A stretch of 64,000 nucleotides of DNA from an uncultured Bacteroidales bacterium (GTDB lineage Bacteria > Bacteroidota > Bacteroidia > Bacteroidales > Muribaculaceae), in assembly GCA_902782465.1 (NCBI GenBank), contig CACZNH010000013.1, forward strand, positions 1 through 64,000, read 5' to 3'. Shown piece after piece: positions 9,179 through 17,725 of this stretch. The notes below the pieces were generated by a model that did no database searches, had not been told where the DNA came from, and saw only the letters and a program-made list of their open reading frames with translations. Position 1 is the first letter of the stretch. The number at the start of each line of letters is the position of its first letter. Position numbers and translations under genes: made by a program.

Positions 9179-9260
9179 TAATAAGCGGTAATTCTAAGCA
9201 AAGGTTTTATTATGGATAAAATTAATTGTAAAAGATAAGTCGGAAACGGCGGAAATTGAT

Positions 9261-9268
9261 TACCTTTG
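9261..9268 (+). promoter_or_regulatory. -7 promoter box of prs
   Basis: TACCTTTG matches TAnnTTTG about 60 bases before the prs start. No perfect -33 TTTG is present. Confidence 0.5.
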
Positions 9269-9305
9269 CCGTGTGCAAAGGCGGGCTGGCGCCCCTGGCA
9301 CACGG
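9269..9305 (+). other. Leader hairpin of prs
   Basis: CCGTGTGC (9269-9276) pairs perfectly with GCACACGG (9298-9305), with further GGGC/GCCC pairing inside. It would be at the very 5' end of the prs mRNA. Whether it regulates prs is unknown. Confidence 0.45.
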
Positions 9306-9330
9306 TAAACAGATTAAATGGCATTTTGTT

Positions 9331-10269
9331 ATGGCTGAAATGAAAGTCTTCTCGGGCACGAACTCGCGATACGTTGCCGAGAAAATCGCAGAAAAACTGG
9401 GTGTGGAACTGGGCAAGGTGAAAATCTCACGCTTTGCCGACGGGGAGTTTGAGGTGTGCTACGAGGAACCCGTGCGCGGCGCCGAAGTCTATCTGGTGCA
9501 GTCCACCTTCTCTCCTAGTGAGAACTTGATGGAGCTGTTGCTGATGATAGATGCCGCCAAGCGTGCGTCGGCCCATTCGGTCATCGCCGTTATCCCCTAC
9601 TTCGGCTGGGCACGCCAGGACCGCAAGGACAAGCCCCGCGTGTCGATTGCCGCCAAGCTCATCGCCAACATCCTGATAGCCGCTGGCATCGACCGCCTGA
9701 TTACCATGGACCTGCACGCCGACCAGATTCAGGGATTCTTTGACATCCCCGTGGACCACCTCTATGCCTCCACGATGTTCATCCCCGATATCGAAAAACT
9801 CAACCTGGGCGACAACCTCGTCTTCGCCTCGCCCGACGCCGGCGGTGCCAAGCGAGCCAACTCCTATGCCAAATACCTCAACACGCCGCTGGTGCTCTGC
9901 CACAAGCAGCGCCTGCGTGCCAACGTCGTGGAGAACATGACCATCATCGGCGACGTCAAGGACAAGGACGTCATCCTCATCGACGACATGGTGGACACCG
10001 CCGGCACCATCTGCAAGGCGGCATCGCTGATGAAGGAGAACGGCGCCCGCAGCGTGCGCGCCTACATCTCCCATCCCGTGATGAGCTCCCCCGCCAGCGA
10101 GCGCGTCATGGAGAGCGGCCTGGACGAGCTGGTGGTCACCGACAGCATCCCCTTCGACACCACCAAGTGCCCCAAGGTGAGGGTGCTCAGCGTCGATGAG
10201 ATGTTTGCCCACGCCATCAAGCACGTGAACATCAAGCGCTCCATCAACGACCTCTTCCTCTTTAAGTGA
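9331..10269 (+). CDS. prs: Ribose-phosphate pyrophosphokinase
   Basis: Cytoplasmic enzyme making PRPP from ribose 5-phosphate and ATP, the entry point for purine, pyrimidine, His, Trp and NAD synthesis. 312 residues, normal for the family. The protein shows the N-terminal SRFADGEFEV segment, DLHADQIQGFF, and the PRPP-binding loop VILIDDMVDTAGT. The start is set at MAEMKVFSGT because the 25 upstream in-frame codons run through the promoter and leader hairpin. It is a single gene, convergent with hsp20. Confidence 0.97.
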   Translation: MAEMKVFSGTNSRYVAEKIAEKLGVELGKVKISRFADGEFEVCYEEPVRGAEVYLVQSTFSPSENLMELLLMIDAAKRASAHSVIAVIPYFGWARQDRKDKPRVSIAAKLIANILIAAGIDRLITMDLHADQIQGFFDIPVDHLYASTMFIPDIEKLNLGDNLVFASPDAGGAKRANSYAKYLNTPLVLCHKQRLRANVVENMTIIGDVKDKDVILIDDMVDTAGTICKAASLMKENGARSVRAYISHPVMSSPASERVMESGLDELVVTDSIPFDTTKCPKVRVLSVDEMFAHAIKHVNIKRSINDLFLFK

Positions 10270-10306
10270 TTTAGATTAGAGATTAGTGATTAGTGATTAG
10301 TGATTA
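10269..10306. repeat. Tandem ATTAGTG heptamers after prs
   Basis: GATTAGAG is followed by three copies of ATTAGTG and then GATTAGG. This low-complexity array lies directly downstream of the prs stop and resembles the CTAA/TTAG-rich arrays at 18632 and 26399. Confidence 0.5.
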
Positions 10307-10339
10307 GGAGTTCATCTCCTGACGACGAAAATATAAATC

Positions 10340-10385
10340 AAGCCGCCAAGTTGCTAAGTTTTTATTCTTAGCAACTTGGCGGCTT
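10340..10385. terminator. Bidirectional terminator between prs and hsp20
   Basis: A perfect 19-bp stem, AAGCCGCCAAGTTGCTAAG (10340-10358) with its complement (10367-10385), encloses a T-rich 8-base loop. It lies between the convergent 3' ends of prs and hsp20. Confidence 0.75.
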
Positions 10386-10414
10386 AGCGTGGTGACTCGA
10401 GGGCAGTGTGTATG

Positions 10415-10870
10415 TTAGCCGATTTCGATGGTGCGGTCCATCTTCTTCTCGGACTCGGGAGCCAGCTTGGGCAGGTCGATGGTCAGGATACCGTCCTCGA
10501 CCTTGGCGCTGATGGCGTCCTTGTCCACCTCGTCGGGCAGGATGTAGGTCTGCTCGTAGTCGGTGTAGGAGAACTCGCGGCGCACATAGTGGCACTTCTC
10601 GCCCTCCTGCTTGCACGACTTGTCCTCGTGCTCGGCCTTGTTCTCAATCTTGACAACCAGGTTGCCATCGCTGTTGATGTTCACGGTGCAGAACTCCTTC
10701 TTGAGGCCTGGAGCGGCGACCTCCATGGTGAAGGCTTTGTCGCTCTCCTTGACGTTGACAGCGGGAGCTGTGGTCACGTGGCGCGGGGTCCAATCCATAT
10801 CAAACAGGTCGTTGAAAGCACTGTCCAGCCAGTTGTTGCGGCAATTGTTGCGAATTACGGGAAAATACAT
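10415..10870 (-). CDS. Hsp20-family small heat shock protein
   Basis: 151-residue alpha-crystallin-domain chaperone that holds unfolding proteins in the cytoplasm. The N-terminus (PVIRNNCRNNWLDSAFNDLF) is typical of Bacteroidales Hsp20. The alpha-crystallin domain runs from about residue 40 to 140 and ends in the conserved DGILTIDLPK segment. The start is supported by a rare strong Shine-Dalgarno site 7 bases upstream. A perfect palindrome with TGTCAG half-sites 200 bp upstream may be its operator. Confidence 0.95.
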   Translation of the reverse strand: MYFPVIRNNCRNNWLDSAFNDLFDMDWTPRHVTTAPAVNVKESDKAFTMEVAAPGLKKEFCTVNINSDGNLVVKIENKAEHEDKSCKQEGEKCHYVRREFSYTDYEQTYILPDEVDKDAISAKVEDGILTIDLPKLAPESEKKMDRTIEIG

Positions 10871-10877
10871 AGTCTTT

Positions 10878-10884
10878 ACCTCCT
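10878..10884 (-). promoter_or_regulatory. Strong Shine-Dalgarno site of hsp20
   Basis: AGGAGGT lies 7 bases before the hsp20 ATG. Such sites are uncommon in this phylum and no other gene in the window has one as good. It fixes the start codon. Confidence 0.75.
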
Positions 10885-11068
10885 AATTTTTTAAATTTTT
10901 AATTGTTATATGTTGTTTATGAGTCTTTTAATTGCTAAAAGCTAACTGCTCACCAAGACTGCGTCCGGCTTGCACTCCCCTATTCAACAAAACCAATGCC
11001 AAAGCCCCAATGTTTAATCCCCGTTAAAAATCCAAGCCACCGTGTCAGGTTTTTCACAAAAATTAAAC

Positions 11069-11095
11069 AAGAAACTGACATTTTGTCAGTTTCTT
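11069..11095. promoter_or_regulatory. Perfect TGTCAG palindrome upstream of hsp20
   Basis: AAGAAACTGACA and TGTCAGTTTCTT form a 12-bp perfect inverted repeat around TTT. GTGTCAGG occurs again at 11042-11049. Two or three TGTCAG/CTGACA half-sites upstream of a heat shock gene suggest an operator, but this is inference. Confidence 0.5.
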
Positions 11096-11130
11096 AACAA
11101 AAACAATAGGTAAACGGTACCAGCGCTCTT

Positions 11131-11175
11131 TGCCCCACACTAAGACGCTAAGACGCTAAGACGCTAAAGATTATT
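11131..11175. repeat. Short dispersed CTAAGACG repeat, copy 2
   Basis: TGCCCCACAC is followed by three TAAGACGC-type octamers and then TTATTA. It matches the layout at 201-238. Confidence 0.5.
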
Positions 11176-11194
11176 AGAAAAGCTGGCCGTAGGT

Positions 11195-11222
11195 CTGCAC
11201 AAGGCCAGCAGGCCTTGTGCAG
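11195..11222. other. Strong 12-bp hairpin
   Basis: CTGCACAAGGCC and GGCCTTGTGCAG pair perfectly around AGCA, and flanking GTAGGT/ACCTAC could extend the fold. It has no T-run, so it is not a standard terminator. Confidence 0.5.
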
Positions 11223-11252
11223 GTCTTCGACCTACTCGCCAATAAAAGCAAG

Positions 11253-11288
11253 CCCCTTTTTTCCCGAATAATTCAAAAAGGGGTTTTT
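11253..11288. terminator. Terminator of the BspA-like DUF285 gene
   Basis: CCCCTTTTT (11253-11261) pairs with AAAAAGGGG (11275-11283), followed by T5. It lies just beyond the stop of the gene ending at 11304 and can work in either direction. Confidence 0.7.
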
Positions 11289-11303
11289 CTGTCGTTTTTT
11301 TTC

Positions 11304-13235
11304 TTATTCGGCACTCTCGTTCAAGACCTTGTCGATGAGAGCGGTCACATCCGAGATGGTCACACTGCCGTCACCGTCCACGTCGGCATTGTACAGCGCG
11401 AGACCGTCGCCACCGCCATTCAGGAGGTAGTCAATCAACACGGTCACATCGCCGATGCTCACGTCGCCGCTGCCGTCGATGTCGCCAGGCGTCACCACTG
11501 CCGACAGGTAGCCGGGATTGCTGGGGCCACCGTCGATGTGGGCATATCTCTTGTTCACATAGTAGGAATCATAGGTCGTGCCCATGCAGCCCACGATGCT
11601 GGTGCAGCCCCTGAACATATCCCTATCATTGGGATAGTAAGCCTGACTGTTAATCTGCGAGACATCCCAATCATCACCGACCGTGATGGTGACCAGGTTG
11701 CTGCAGTTGTAGAACATTTTCTCGACGTCACCCACCGCACGAGTGTTGAAATTGCTCAAGTCGAGACTCATCAAACTGGAGCACCCCTCGAACAAGCTTT
11801 CCATATTGGTAACATTATCGGTTTTTAAACGACTCAAATCGAGGCTGGTCAGGCTGCTACACCCCATGAACATTTTGGCCATCCTTGTCAAATTCTCGGC
11901 ACCCAAGCCGCCCAAATTAAGGGTCGTCAAAGAGGAACAGTTAGTGAACATGCCCTCAAGATCTGGAGCTTTGGGATTGTTGAAACTGCTCAGGTCGAGG
12001 CTCGTCAAGCTGGAACAACCATAGAACATTCCATCCATGGTGACCACTTTGTCCGTGTTGAAGTTGCTCACGTCAAGGCTCCTGAGGCTGCGGCAACCCG
12101 AGAACATGCTACGCATCGAGTCCACCTTCTCGGTATTGAAACTGCTCACATCCAGGTCGGTCAGACTGCTGCAACTTGTAAACATATACTCCATGTTGGT
12201 CAGATTGGGGGTTTCGAAATTGCTCACGTCGAGGCTCGTCAAATTCTTACAGTTGCTGAACATGTCGTCCATTCTCTTCACATTCCGGGTATCAAAATTG
12301 CTCAGGTCAAGGGACGTCAAGCCAGTGCAATACCAGAACATTCTCGCCATATTGGTCACATTGGAGGTGTTGAAACTGCTCACGTCAAGTTCAGTCAAGC
12401 CATCGCAGTGATAGAACATGCTATACATGTTGACGACATTCTCAGTATTGAAGTTGGTCACATCAAGTTCTGTCACAGCGGTATGGGAGAACATGTACAT
12501 CATGTCTGTCACCTTGCTGGTGTCGAAATGGCGCACGTCAAGGTTTGCCAGTTTGGGGCTGTAATAGAACATCATCCTCATGTTGGTCACATTAGACGTG
12601 TTGAAACTGCTGATGTTCACCGACTCCAGATTATCACAGAAGCCGAACAGGTTGCTCATATCCTCGACGTTTTCAGTATTGAAATTGCTCACGTCAATGG
12701 TAGTCAAGCCGTCGCAGTCACTGAACATGCTGTTCATTATCTTGACTTTGGACGTATTGAAATTGCTCACGTCGATGCTCGTCAAGCCAGAGCACTTGCT
12801 GAACATGGCATTGATATTCTCAACATTGCTGGTGTCGAAATTGCTCACGTCGATGTTCTTCAACTTGACGCACTGATAGAACATGCAAGTCATAACCTTA
12901 ACCTTGGAGGTATTGAAGTGGCTCAGGTCAATGGTATCCAAGTTTATGCAGTTATAGAACATGGAAAGCATGGTCGTCACATTAGACGTGTTCAGGTATT
13001 CAATGCCTTCAATTGTCCTGAGCTTGGTCATGCTACAGAACCACTTGGCGGTGGTCGTGGGCCTGTAGTTGGCGAATGAGGGGTCAAACACTACCCTGAC
13101 GACAGAAGTATAATAACGGAATTTATACCAGTCGGGGTCGTCCCAGTTGTCATTGGGATACAGCGGCATGGAAACGCTATACCAACTGGCGTCATTGCCG
13201 TCATAGTAGAACGTCAGCGTGGAGACAGCAGGCAC
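11304..13235 (-). CDS. BspA-like DUF285 repeat protein with dockerin, signal peptide out of frame (copy 2)
   Basis: 643 residues from a GTG. About 18 tandem ~25-residue repeats (pattern MFYNCxxLxxLDLSxFNTSxVxxM, DUF285 type) span ~60-510. Two dockerin loops (DIDGSGDVSIGD, DVDGDGSVTISD) close the protein. The start region has no signal peptide. One exists upstream from an ATG at 13276 (MKKKILFQAMALVACLLSP), but in another frame that stops 20 codons on; a -1 shift after the hydrophobic core would join them. So this is either a damaged gene, a sequence error, or a silent copy. The upstream paralog at 13290-15152 has the same defect. DUF285 proteins are usually cell-surface; function unknown. Confidence 0.8.
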   Translation of the reverse strand: MPAVSTLTFYYDGNDASWYSVSMPLYPNDNWDDPDWYKFRYYTSVVRVVFDPSFANYRPTTTAKWFCSMTKLRTIEGIEYLNTSNVTTMLSMFYNCINLDTIDLSHFNTSKVKVMTCMFYQCVKLKNIDVSNFDTSNVENINAMFSKCSGLTSIDVSNFNTSKVKIMNSMFSDCDGLTTIDVSNFNTENVEDMSNLFGFCDNLESVNISSFNTSNVTNMRMMFYYSPKLANLDVRHFDTSKVTDMMYMFSHTAVTELDVTNFNTENVVNMYSMFYHCDGLTELDVSSFNTSNVTNMARMFWYCTGLTSLDLSNFDTRNVKRMDDMFSNCKNLTSLDVSNFETPNLTNMEYMFTSCSSLTDLDVSSFNTEKVDSMRSMFSGCRSLRSLDVSNFNTDKVVTMDGMFYGCSSLTSLDLSSFNNPKAPDLEGMFTNCSSLTTLNLGGLGAENLTRMAKMFMGCSSLTSLDLSRLKTDNVTNMESLFEGCSSLMSLDLSNFNTRAVGDVEKMFYNCSNLVTITVGDDWDVSQINSQAYYPNDRDMFRGCTSIVGCMGTTYDSYYVNKRYAHIDGGPSNPGYLSAVVTPGDIDGSGDVSIGDVTVLIDYLLNGGGDGLALYNADVDGDGSVTISDVTALIDKVLNESAE

Positions 13236-13289
13236 GCCACCAGGGCCATTGCTTGAAACAGGATTTTTTTCTTCATTGTCGTTGGTTTT

Positions 13290-15152
13290 TTATTGGTTCG
13301 GTTCGCTGTTGAGGATATAATCGATAAGGGCGGTCACATCCGAGATGTTCACGCTGCCGTCACCGTCCACGTCGGCATTGTACAGAGCGAGTCCGTCGCC
13401 ACCGCCATTCAGGAGGTAGTCAATCAGGATGGTCAAATCGCCGATGCTCACGTCGCCGCTGCCGTCGATGTCGCCAGGCGTCACCACTGCCGACAGGTAG
13501 CCGGGATTGCTGGGGCCGCCGTCGATGTGGGCATAGGTCTTGTCCACATATCTGTAATAGTAGGTAGTGCCCTGACAGCCCACAAGCTTGGTGCAGTCCC
13601 TGAACATATTCTCGGAATAGTAAGCATCACTATTGACCCGCGAGACATCCCATCCATCACCCACCGTGATGGTGACAAGATTGCTGCAGCCTTTGAACAT
13701 ACCGGACAGGTAACGTATTGCTGTGGTAGTGAAACTGCTCAGGTCGAGGCTCGTCAAGCTGGTGCAACCATTGAACATGCTTTCCATGCCATAGACCTTC
13801 TCGGTGTTGAAACTGCTCACGTCAACGCTTTCCAGACTGCTGCATCCCTGGAACATCTCGCGCAACCATTGCGAACTTCCGGTATCAAAATTGCTCAGGT
13901 CAACGCTTACAAGTGAGGAGCAGTTCCTGAACATACCCTCCATGGAAATTGCTTTGGGATTGGTGAAACTGCTCAGGTCAAGGCTCGTCAAGCTGGAGCA
14001 ACCACTGAACATGCCATCTATGGTCACCACATTCTCGGTACTGAAACTCCTCAAGTCAAGGTTCCTCAAACTCTTGCAACCCGAGAACATGCTACGCATC
14101 GAGTCCACCTTCTCGGTATTGAAACTGCTCACATTAAGGTCGGTCAAATTGGTGCAACCTGAAAACATGTATTCCATGTTAGTCAAATTGGGGGTGTTGA
14201 AGTTGCTCAGGTCAAGACTCGTCAGACCTGTGCAAGCGGTGAACATATCGTCCATCCTTTTCACGTTGCCGGTGTCAAAATGGCTCAAGTCAAGTTCTGA
14301 CAAGCCCTCGCAACCCCAGAACATTCTCGCCATATTGGTCACATTGGCGGTATTGAAGTGCGTCAAGTCCAGGCTCGTCAAACCTTTGCACTGATAGAAC
14401 ATGCAATACATGTTGGTGACATTCGCGGTATTGAAGTTGGTCACGTCAAGGTTGGCACAAGGGCTATAGGCGAACATGTACTCCATCTTTGTCGCATTGC
14501 TGGTGTCAAAATGCCTCACATCCAGGTTATCCAGTTTTCTAGAATTGTAGAACATATAGCCCATGTTGGTCACGTTAGATGTGTTGAAGCTGCTGATGTC
14601 AACCGACTCCAGATTATCACAGAAACTCACCAGCCAAGCCATGTCCTGCACGTTCTCGGTATTGAAACTGCTTAAGTCGAGGGTCGTCAGGGCATCGCAG
14701 CCGGTGAACATGCCATTCATGGACACAACACTGCCAGTGTCGAAATTGCTCAAATCGAGACTCGTCAAGCCAGTGCAGTCGCCGAACATGCCATTCATGT
14801 TCTCGACTTTGGAGGTGTTGAAATTGCTCAAATCGATGTCCGTCAACTTGTAGCATCTATAGAACAGGCAAGCCATGTTTGTCACCTTGTCGGTATTGAA
14901 GTGGCTCACATCAATGGTCTCCAGGCTCTGACAGTTATAGAACATGGAAAGCATGGTCGTCACATTAGACGTGTTCAGGTATTCGATGCCCTCGATCGTC
15001 CTGAGCTTGCGCATGTGGCAAAACCACCTGGCGGTAGTTGTGGGCCTGAAGTTGGCAAATGAGGGGTCAAACACCACCTTGACGACAACATCATAATAGC
15101 GGAATTTGTACCAGTCGGGGTCGTCCCAGTTGTCATTGGGATACAGCGGCAT
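13290..15152 (-). CDS. BspA-like DUF285 repeat protein with dockerin, signal peptide out of frame (copy 1)
   Basis: 620 residues from the ATG of MPLYPNDNWDDPD. It has the same architecture as the downstream paralog: ~17 DUF285 repeats of about 25 residues and a C-terminal dockerin pair. The coding frame is open upstream to TAG at about 15216, so it could start earlier only with a non-ATG codon. A signal-peptide-like start (MNSKLLVRALALVL, ATG at 15246) lies in another frame and needs a +1 shift. The first ~95 bp of the mature region are identical in both paralogs and identity ends exactly at the frame break. It lies 35-130 bp downstream of the amidase gene. Confidence 0.8.
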   Translation of the reverse strand: MPLYPNDNWDDPDWYKFRYYDVVVKVVFDPSFANFRPTTTARWFCHMRKLRTIEGIEYLNTSNVTTMLSMFYNCQSLETIDVSHFNTDKVTNMACLFYRCYKLTDIDLSNFNTSKVENMNGMFGDCTGLTSLDLSNFDTGSVVSMNGMFTGCDALTTLDLSSFNTENVQDMAWLVSFCDNLESVDISSFNTSNVTNMGYMFYNSRKLDNLDVRHFDTSNATKMEYMFAYSPCANLDVTNFNTANVTNMYCMFYQCKGLTSLDLTHFNTANVTNMARMFWGCEGLSELDLSHFDTGNVKRMDDMFTACTGLTSLDLSNFNTPNLTNMEYMFSGCTNLTDLNVSSFNTEKVDSMRSMFSGCKSLRNLDLRSFSTENVVTIDGMFSGCSSLTSLDLSSFTNPKAISMEGMFRNCSSLVSVDLSNFDTGSSQWLREMFQGCSSLESVDVSSFNTEKVYGMESMFNGCTSLTSLDLSSFTTTAIRYLSGMFKGCSNLVTITVGDGWDVSRVNSDAYYSENMFRDCTKLVGCQGTTYYYRYVDKTYAHIDGGPSNPGYLSAVVTPGDIDGSGDVSIGDLTILIDYLLNGGGDGLALYNADVDGDGSVNISDVTALIDYILNSEPNQ

Positions 15153-15280
15153 GGAAACGCTATACCAACTGGCGTCATTGCCGTCATAGTAGAACGTCAG
15201 CGTGGAGCACTAGGGCCAATGCTCTTACTAATAATTTACTATTCATAATCACTTGTTATTTTTTATTGTTAATGTCACTG

Positions 15281-17710
15281 CTAGAGTTTCACCTTCTGGG
15301 TGGCGGTGCGGCCGTTGATGTGCACGCGCACGAAATAGACGCCACGGGTCACGTCGGCCACGTTCAGGCAGTTGCCGCCGGCAGCCTTGACGGTGCGGCC
15401 GTTCACGTCAATCAGTTCCACGCCCTGCACCCAGGTGTCGGCGCTCACCACGACGTAGTCGCCCTCGGCATGGACCTTCACACCGGCAAATCCCAGCTCA
15501 TCGATGCCGCTGGCCTCGCCCCTGAGCAGGTTATCCAGTTTGATGGTACCGGTCTGGCCCATGATGCTGCTGGTGCGCTCAAAATATATATGACGCAATT
15601 TTCCTCCTGTTTCTGGCAAACTGCTCAAATCGGCCGTCACATAACGCCAGCCATGGAAGTCAACCGTACATATCGGAATCTTTACCCAGTCGCCGTTCGT
15701 ACGGAACTCAGCGGTCATCTTGGTGTAGGACATATCGCCACAAACATGGAGTCCCAATGTCTGCCCGGGATAGAAAGGCTTTTCCCATTGATCATCTTCC
15801 AGACCCCAGTCGGGATTGTATGAAAGGAAGAAGTAATAATTTGGATCATATGCCTTAAAGTCATAATCGATTTGCATGGATGCATTACCGAACAACCTGT
15901 CGTTGACAAAGGACAATTCCACCGATGGGCGTTGTGTAGCGCTGCCGGCATGGCCACAATTCAAGTAATACTCCTTTTTTTCAAAGCCCTCGACGACCTG
16001 CATGCCGGGCTTGTCGGCACCGGCGTCAACGGCGGTGAAGTTGATGACGCGCTCGGCGGGCAGGTGGATGTCGGCGGTGTCGGCGATGTCAACGTCGAGC
16101 ACCAGGCGGTAGTCCTGGCCCACCTCGAGGTTGCCGACCAGCGGGATGCGCACGAAGCCGTAATCGTCGCCGCGCTTGTTGTACTTGATGCTGCGCTTGT
16201 TCCAGGCCAGCTCGGTGCCCTCGCTGTCGAGCACGCGCAGGCGCTGGAACAGGTTATAGGTCTCCAGCAGCGAGTCCACGCGCAACTCCACCAGCGGAGT
16301 CTTGAAGTGGACGGGAGCGCCCTCGTAGGGGAAGACGGCCAACTCCTCAAGGTGGTTGCGCGGCTGGGTATAGAACTGCATCGTGAAGTCTTCGGCCATG
16401 GGCGTGCCGCCGCCATGCTCGGCCGTTTTCTTGAGCGTGAGCGTGTAGTGGGTGTTCACGTCAAAGGCATCCACCGGGGTAAACACCAGGCGGTAGTAGG
16501 AATCCTCCCACTTGAACGTGCCCTCGACGGGCGGGTCAAGCTGGAAGGCGCCGCAGGTGGTCGCGCTGTCCATATCCCAGTTGAAGGACAGGACGATGGG
16601 CACACTGCACTTCACAGCGGGGTCACCATCCTGCCACACGGGGCTGTAGTCCACCACCACGGGGGCAGTGTCGCGCACGCGCTTGAGGTAGAAGTTCTGG
16701 TAGGTAGATGCGTTGGCTTTCACGGTGACGGTCGCCGTCTGGGAGAAATGAGAAGGTTCGCTCACCTCGACAGTATAAGTGCCAGGGGCAACGAACTTGA
16801 AGGTGTAGATACCATTCCTAAGGGTATCGGTCATGGTGCGCTGCACCTCGTTACCGCTCTGGTCCAGCAGACGCACGGTGGCGTTGTGGATGGGCATCAG
16901 GTTGTCATCGCCGAAGACGAGGAACGGCTGGGGATTCTCCTGCAGGCGCTTGATGCGGTCGTCGCGGACATTGCCCGAGATGACACCCAGGTTATAATTG
17001 TCCAGACGATTGAAATACTTGTCGGCACCCAACGAGATGTTCCATCCCTCCAACCAGCAGTACTGCAGCCCCAACAGGCGGTATGCCTCGGGGATATAAT
17101 CATGGAACGAGCCCTCGCTGAGGTTGGCAACGGCATAGTTGCCGCGCAGCACGCCATAACCCTGGGTACCCCAACTGGGCTGGAAACTCCAGTCACCCCA
17201 AATCTGGAAATTGCCGGTCCAGACGGTGGTCTGATTGGCATACAAGTACGGTTCCAGGTCGGCAGCCAGCACGTCGGCATTGGGAATCTGGGGCGAGCCC
17301 GTGTAGCCGCGGTAGAATACCATCGGGAAATTGACGCGTGAGCTGGTACCCGTGGCGTTGCTGTGGATCGAGTAGAAGACGTCGGCACCACTCTGGTTGC
17401 ACAGGGCAACGATGGTCGAGAGTGCCAAGTCATCGCTGGTGGTGTTGGTCACACGCGAAATGCTGGTCTTGTAACCTTTCTTCTGCAGGATGTCCTGCAA
17501 GGCAAGGCCCTTGCGCAGGTTGGACTTGGACTCCCAGGAGCCCGCACTATCGCCCTGATGGAAGGGATAGATGACCATATTGCGGTCATCGCTGTCATAG
17601 CCGCCATGACCGGGGTTGATGTACACATGAGGCTGCTGCGCACTGGCCACATTTACGGCAAAAACCGCCAGCAGCGCCATCACAATCGATTGAAAGAGAT
17701 TCTTTTTCAT
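15281..17710 (-). CDS. Secreted N-acetylmuramoyl-L-alanine amidase (Amidase_3) with T9SS-type sorting domain
   Basis: Exported 809-residue zinc amidase, expected to cut the amide bond between MurNAc and the stem peptide. Signal peptide about 1-24. Amidase_3 domain about 27-240 with YINPGHGG (His35), SWESKSNL (Glu ligand), SIHSNATG (second His) and EGSFHDY (catalytic Glu region). Then come a carboxypeptidase-regulatory-like beta domain (about 275-350), Ig-like modules, and a C-terminal sorting domain (about 740-809, VELIDVNGRTV ... GVYFVRVHINGRTATQKVKL). Only 15 bp separate it from the upstream propeller gene, so they are an operon. Both are paralogous to parts of the 18748-20691 fusion. Confidence 0.92.
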   Translation of the reverse strand: MKKNLFQSIVMALLAVFAVNVASAQQPHVYINPGHGGYDSDDRNMVIYPFHQGDSAGSWESKSNLRKGLALQDILQKKGYKTSISRVTNTTSDDLALSTIVALCNQSGADVFYSIHSNATGTSSRVNFPMVFYRGYTGSPQIPNADVLAADLEPYLYANQTTVWTGNFQIWGDWSFQPSWGTQGYGVLRGNYAVANLSEGSFHDYIPEAYRLLGLQYCWLEGWNISLGADKYFNRLDNYNLGVISGNVRDDRIKRLQENPQPFLVFGDDNLMPIHNATVRLLDQSGNEVQRTMTDTLRNGIYTFKFVAPGTYTVEVSEPSHFSQTATVTVKANASTYQNFYLKRVRDTAPVVVDYSPVWQDGDPAVKCSVPIVLSFNWDMDSATTCGAFQLDPPVEGTFKWEDSYYRLVFTPVDAFDVNTHYTLTLKKTAEHGGGTPMAEDFTMQFYTQPRNHLEELAVFPYEGAPVHFKTPLVELRVDSLLETYNLFQRLRVLDSEGTELAWNKRSIKYNKRGDDYGFVRIPLVGNLEVGQDYRLVLDVDIADTADIHLPAERVINFTAVDAGADKPGMQVVEGFEKKEYYLNCGHAGSATQRPSVELSFVNDRLFGNASMQIDYDFKAYDPNYYFFLSYNPDWGLEDDQWEKPFYPGQTLGLHVCGDMSYTKMTAEFRTNGDWVKIPICTVDFHGWRYVTADLSSLPETGGKLRHIYFERTSSIMGQTGTIKLDNLLRGEASGIDELGFAGVKVHAEGDYVVVSADTWVQGVELIDVNGRTVKAAGGNCLNVADVTRGVYFVRVHINGRTATQKVKL

Positions 17711-17725
17711 GACTCTGTCGGGGTT

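Larger units (their letters stand above)
10885..11252. other. Long intergenic region upstream of hsp20
   Basis: No gene is visible in these ~370 bp. They hold the TGTCAG palindrome (11069-11095), a third half-site at 11043-11049, a CTAAGACG repeat (11131-11175) and a strong hairpin (11195-11222). No clear TAnnTTTG box is found for hsp20, so it may use another sigma factor. Confidence 0.55.

Noticed and set aside
9256-9330. Longer prs start
   Set aside because: The extra codons run through the -7 box and leader hairpin and are not part of the family.
13260-13276. Programmed -1 slippage on the A7 run at the start of the downstream BspA copy
   Set aside because: A shift there would give MKKKNPVSSNGPGG and skip the hydrophobic core, so it would not restore a signal peptide.
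11304-15152. Regular 75-bp periodicity resembling a repeat array or CRISPR
   Set aside because: The period equals the 25-codon DUF285 protein repeat, with no identical spacer-repeat structure and no cas genes.
15872-17341. 489-residue open frame on the plus strand opposite the amidase gene
   Set aside because: It mirrors a well-supported amidase and has Val/His/Gly-rich, domain-free content typical of an antisense shadow frame.
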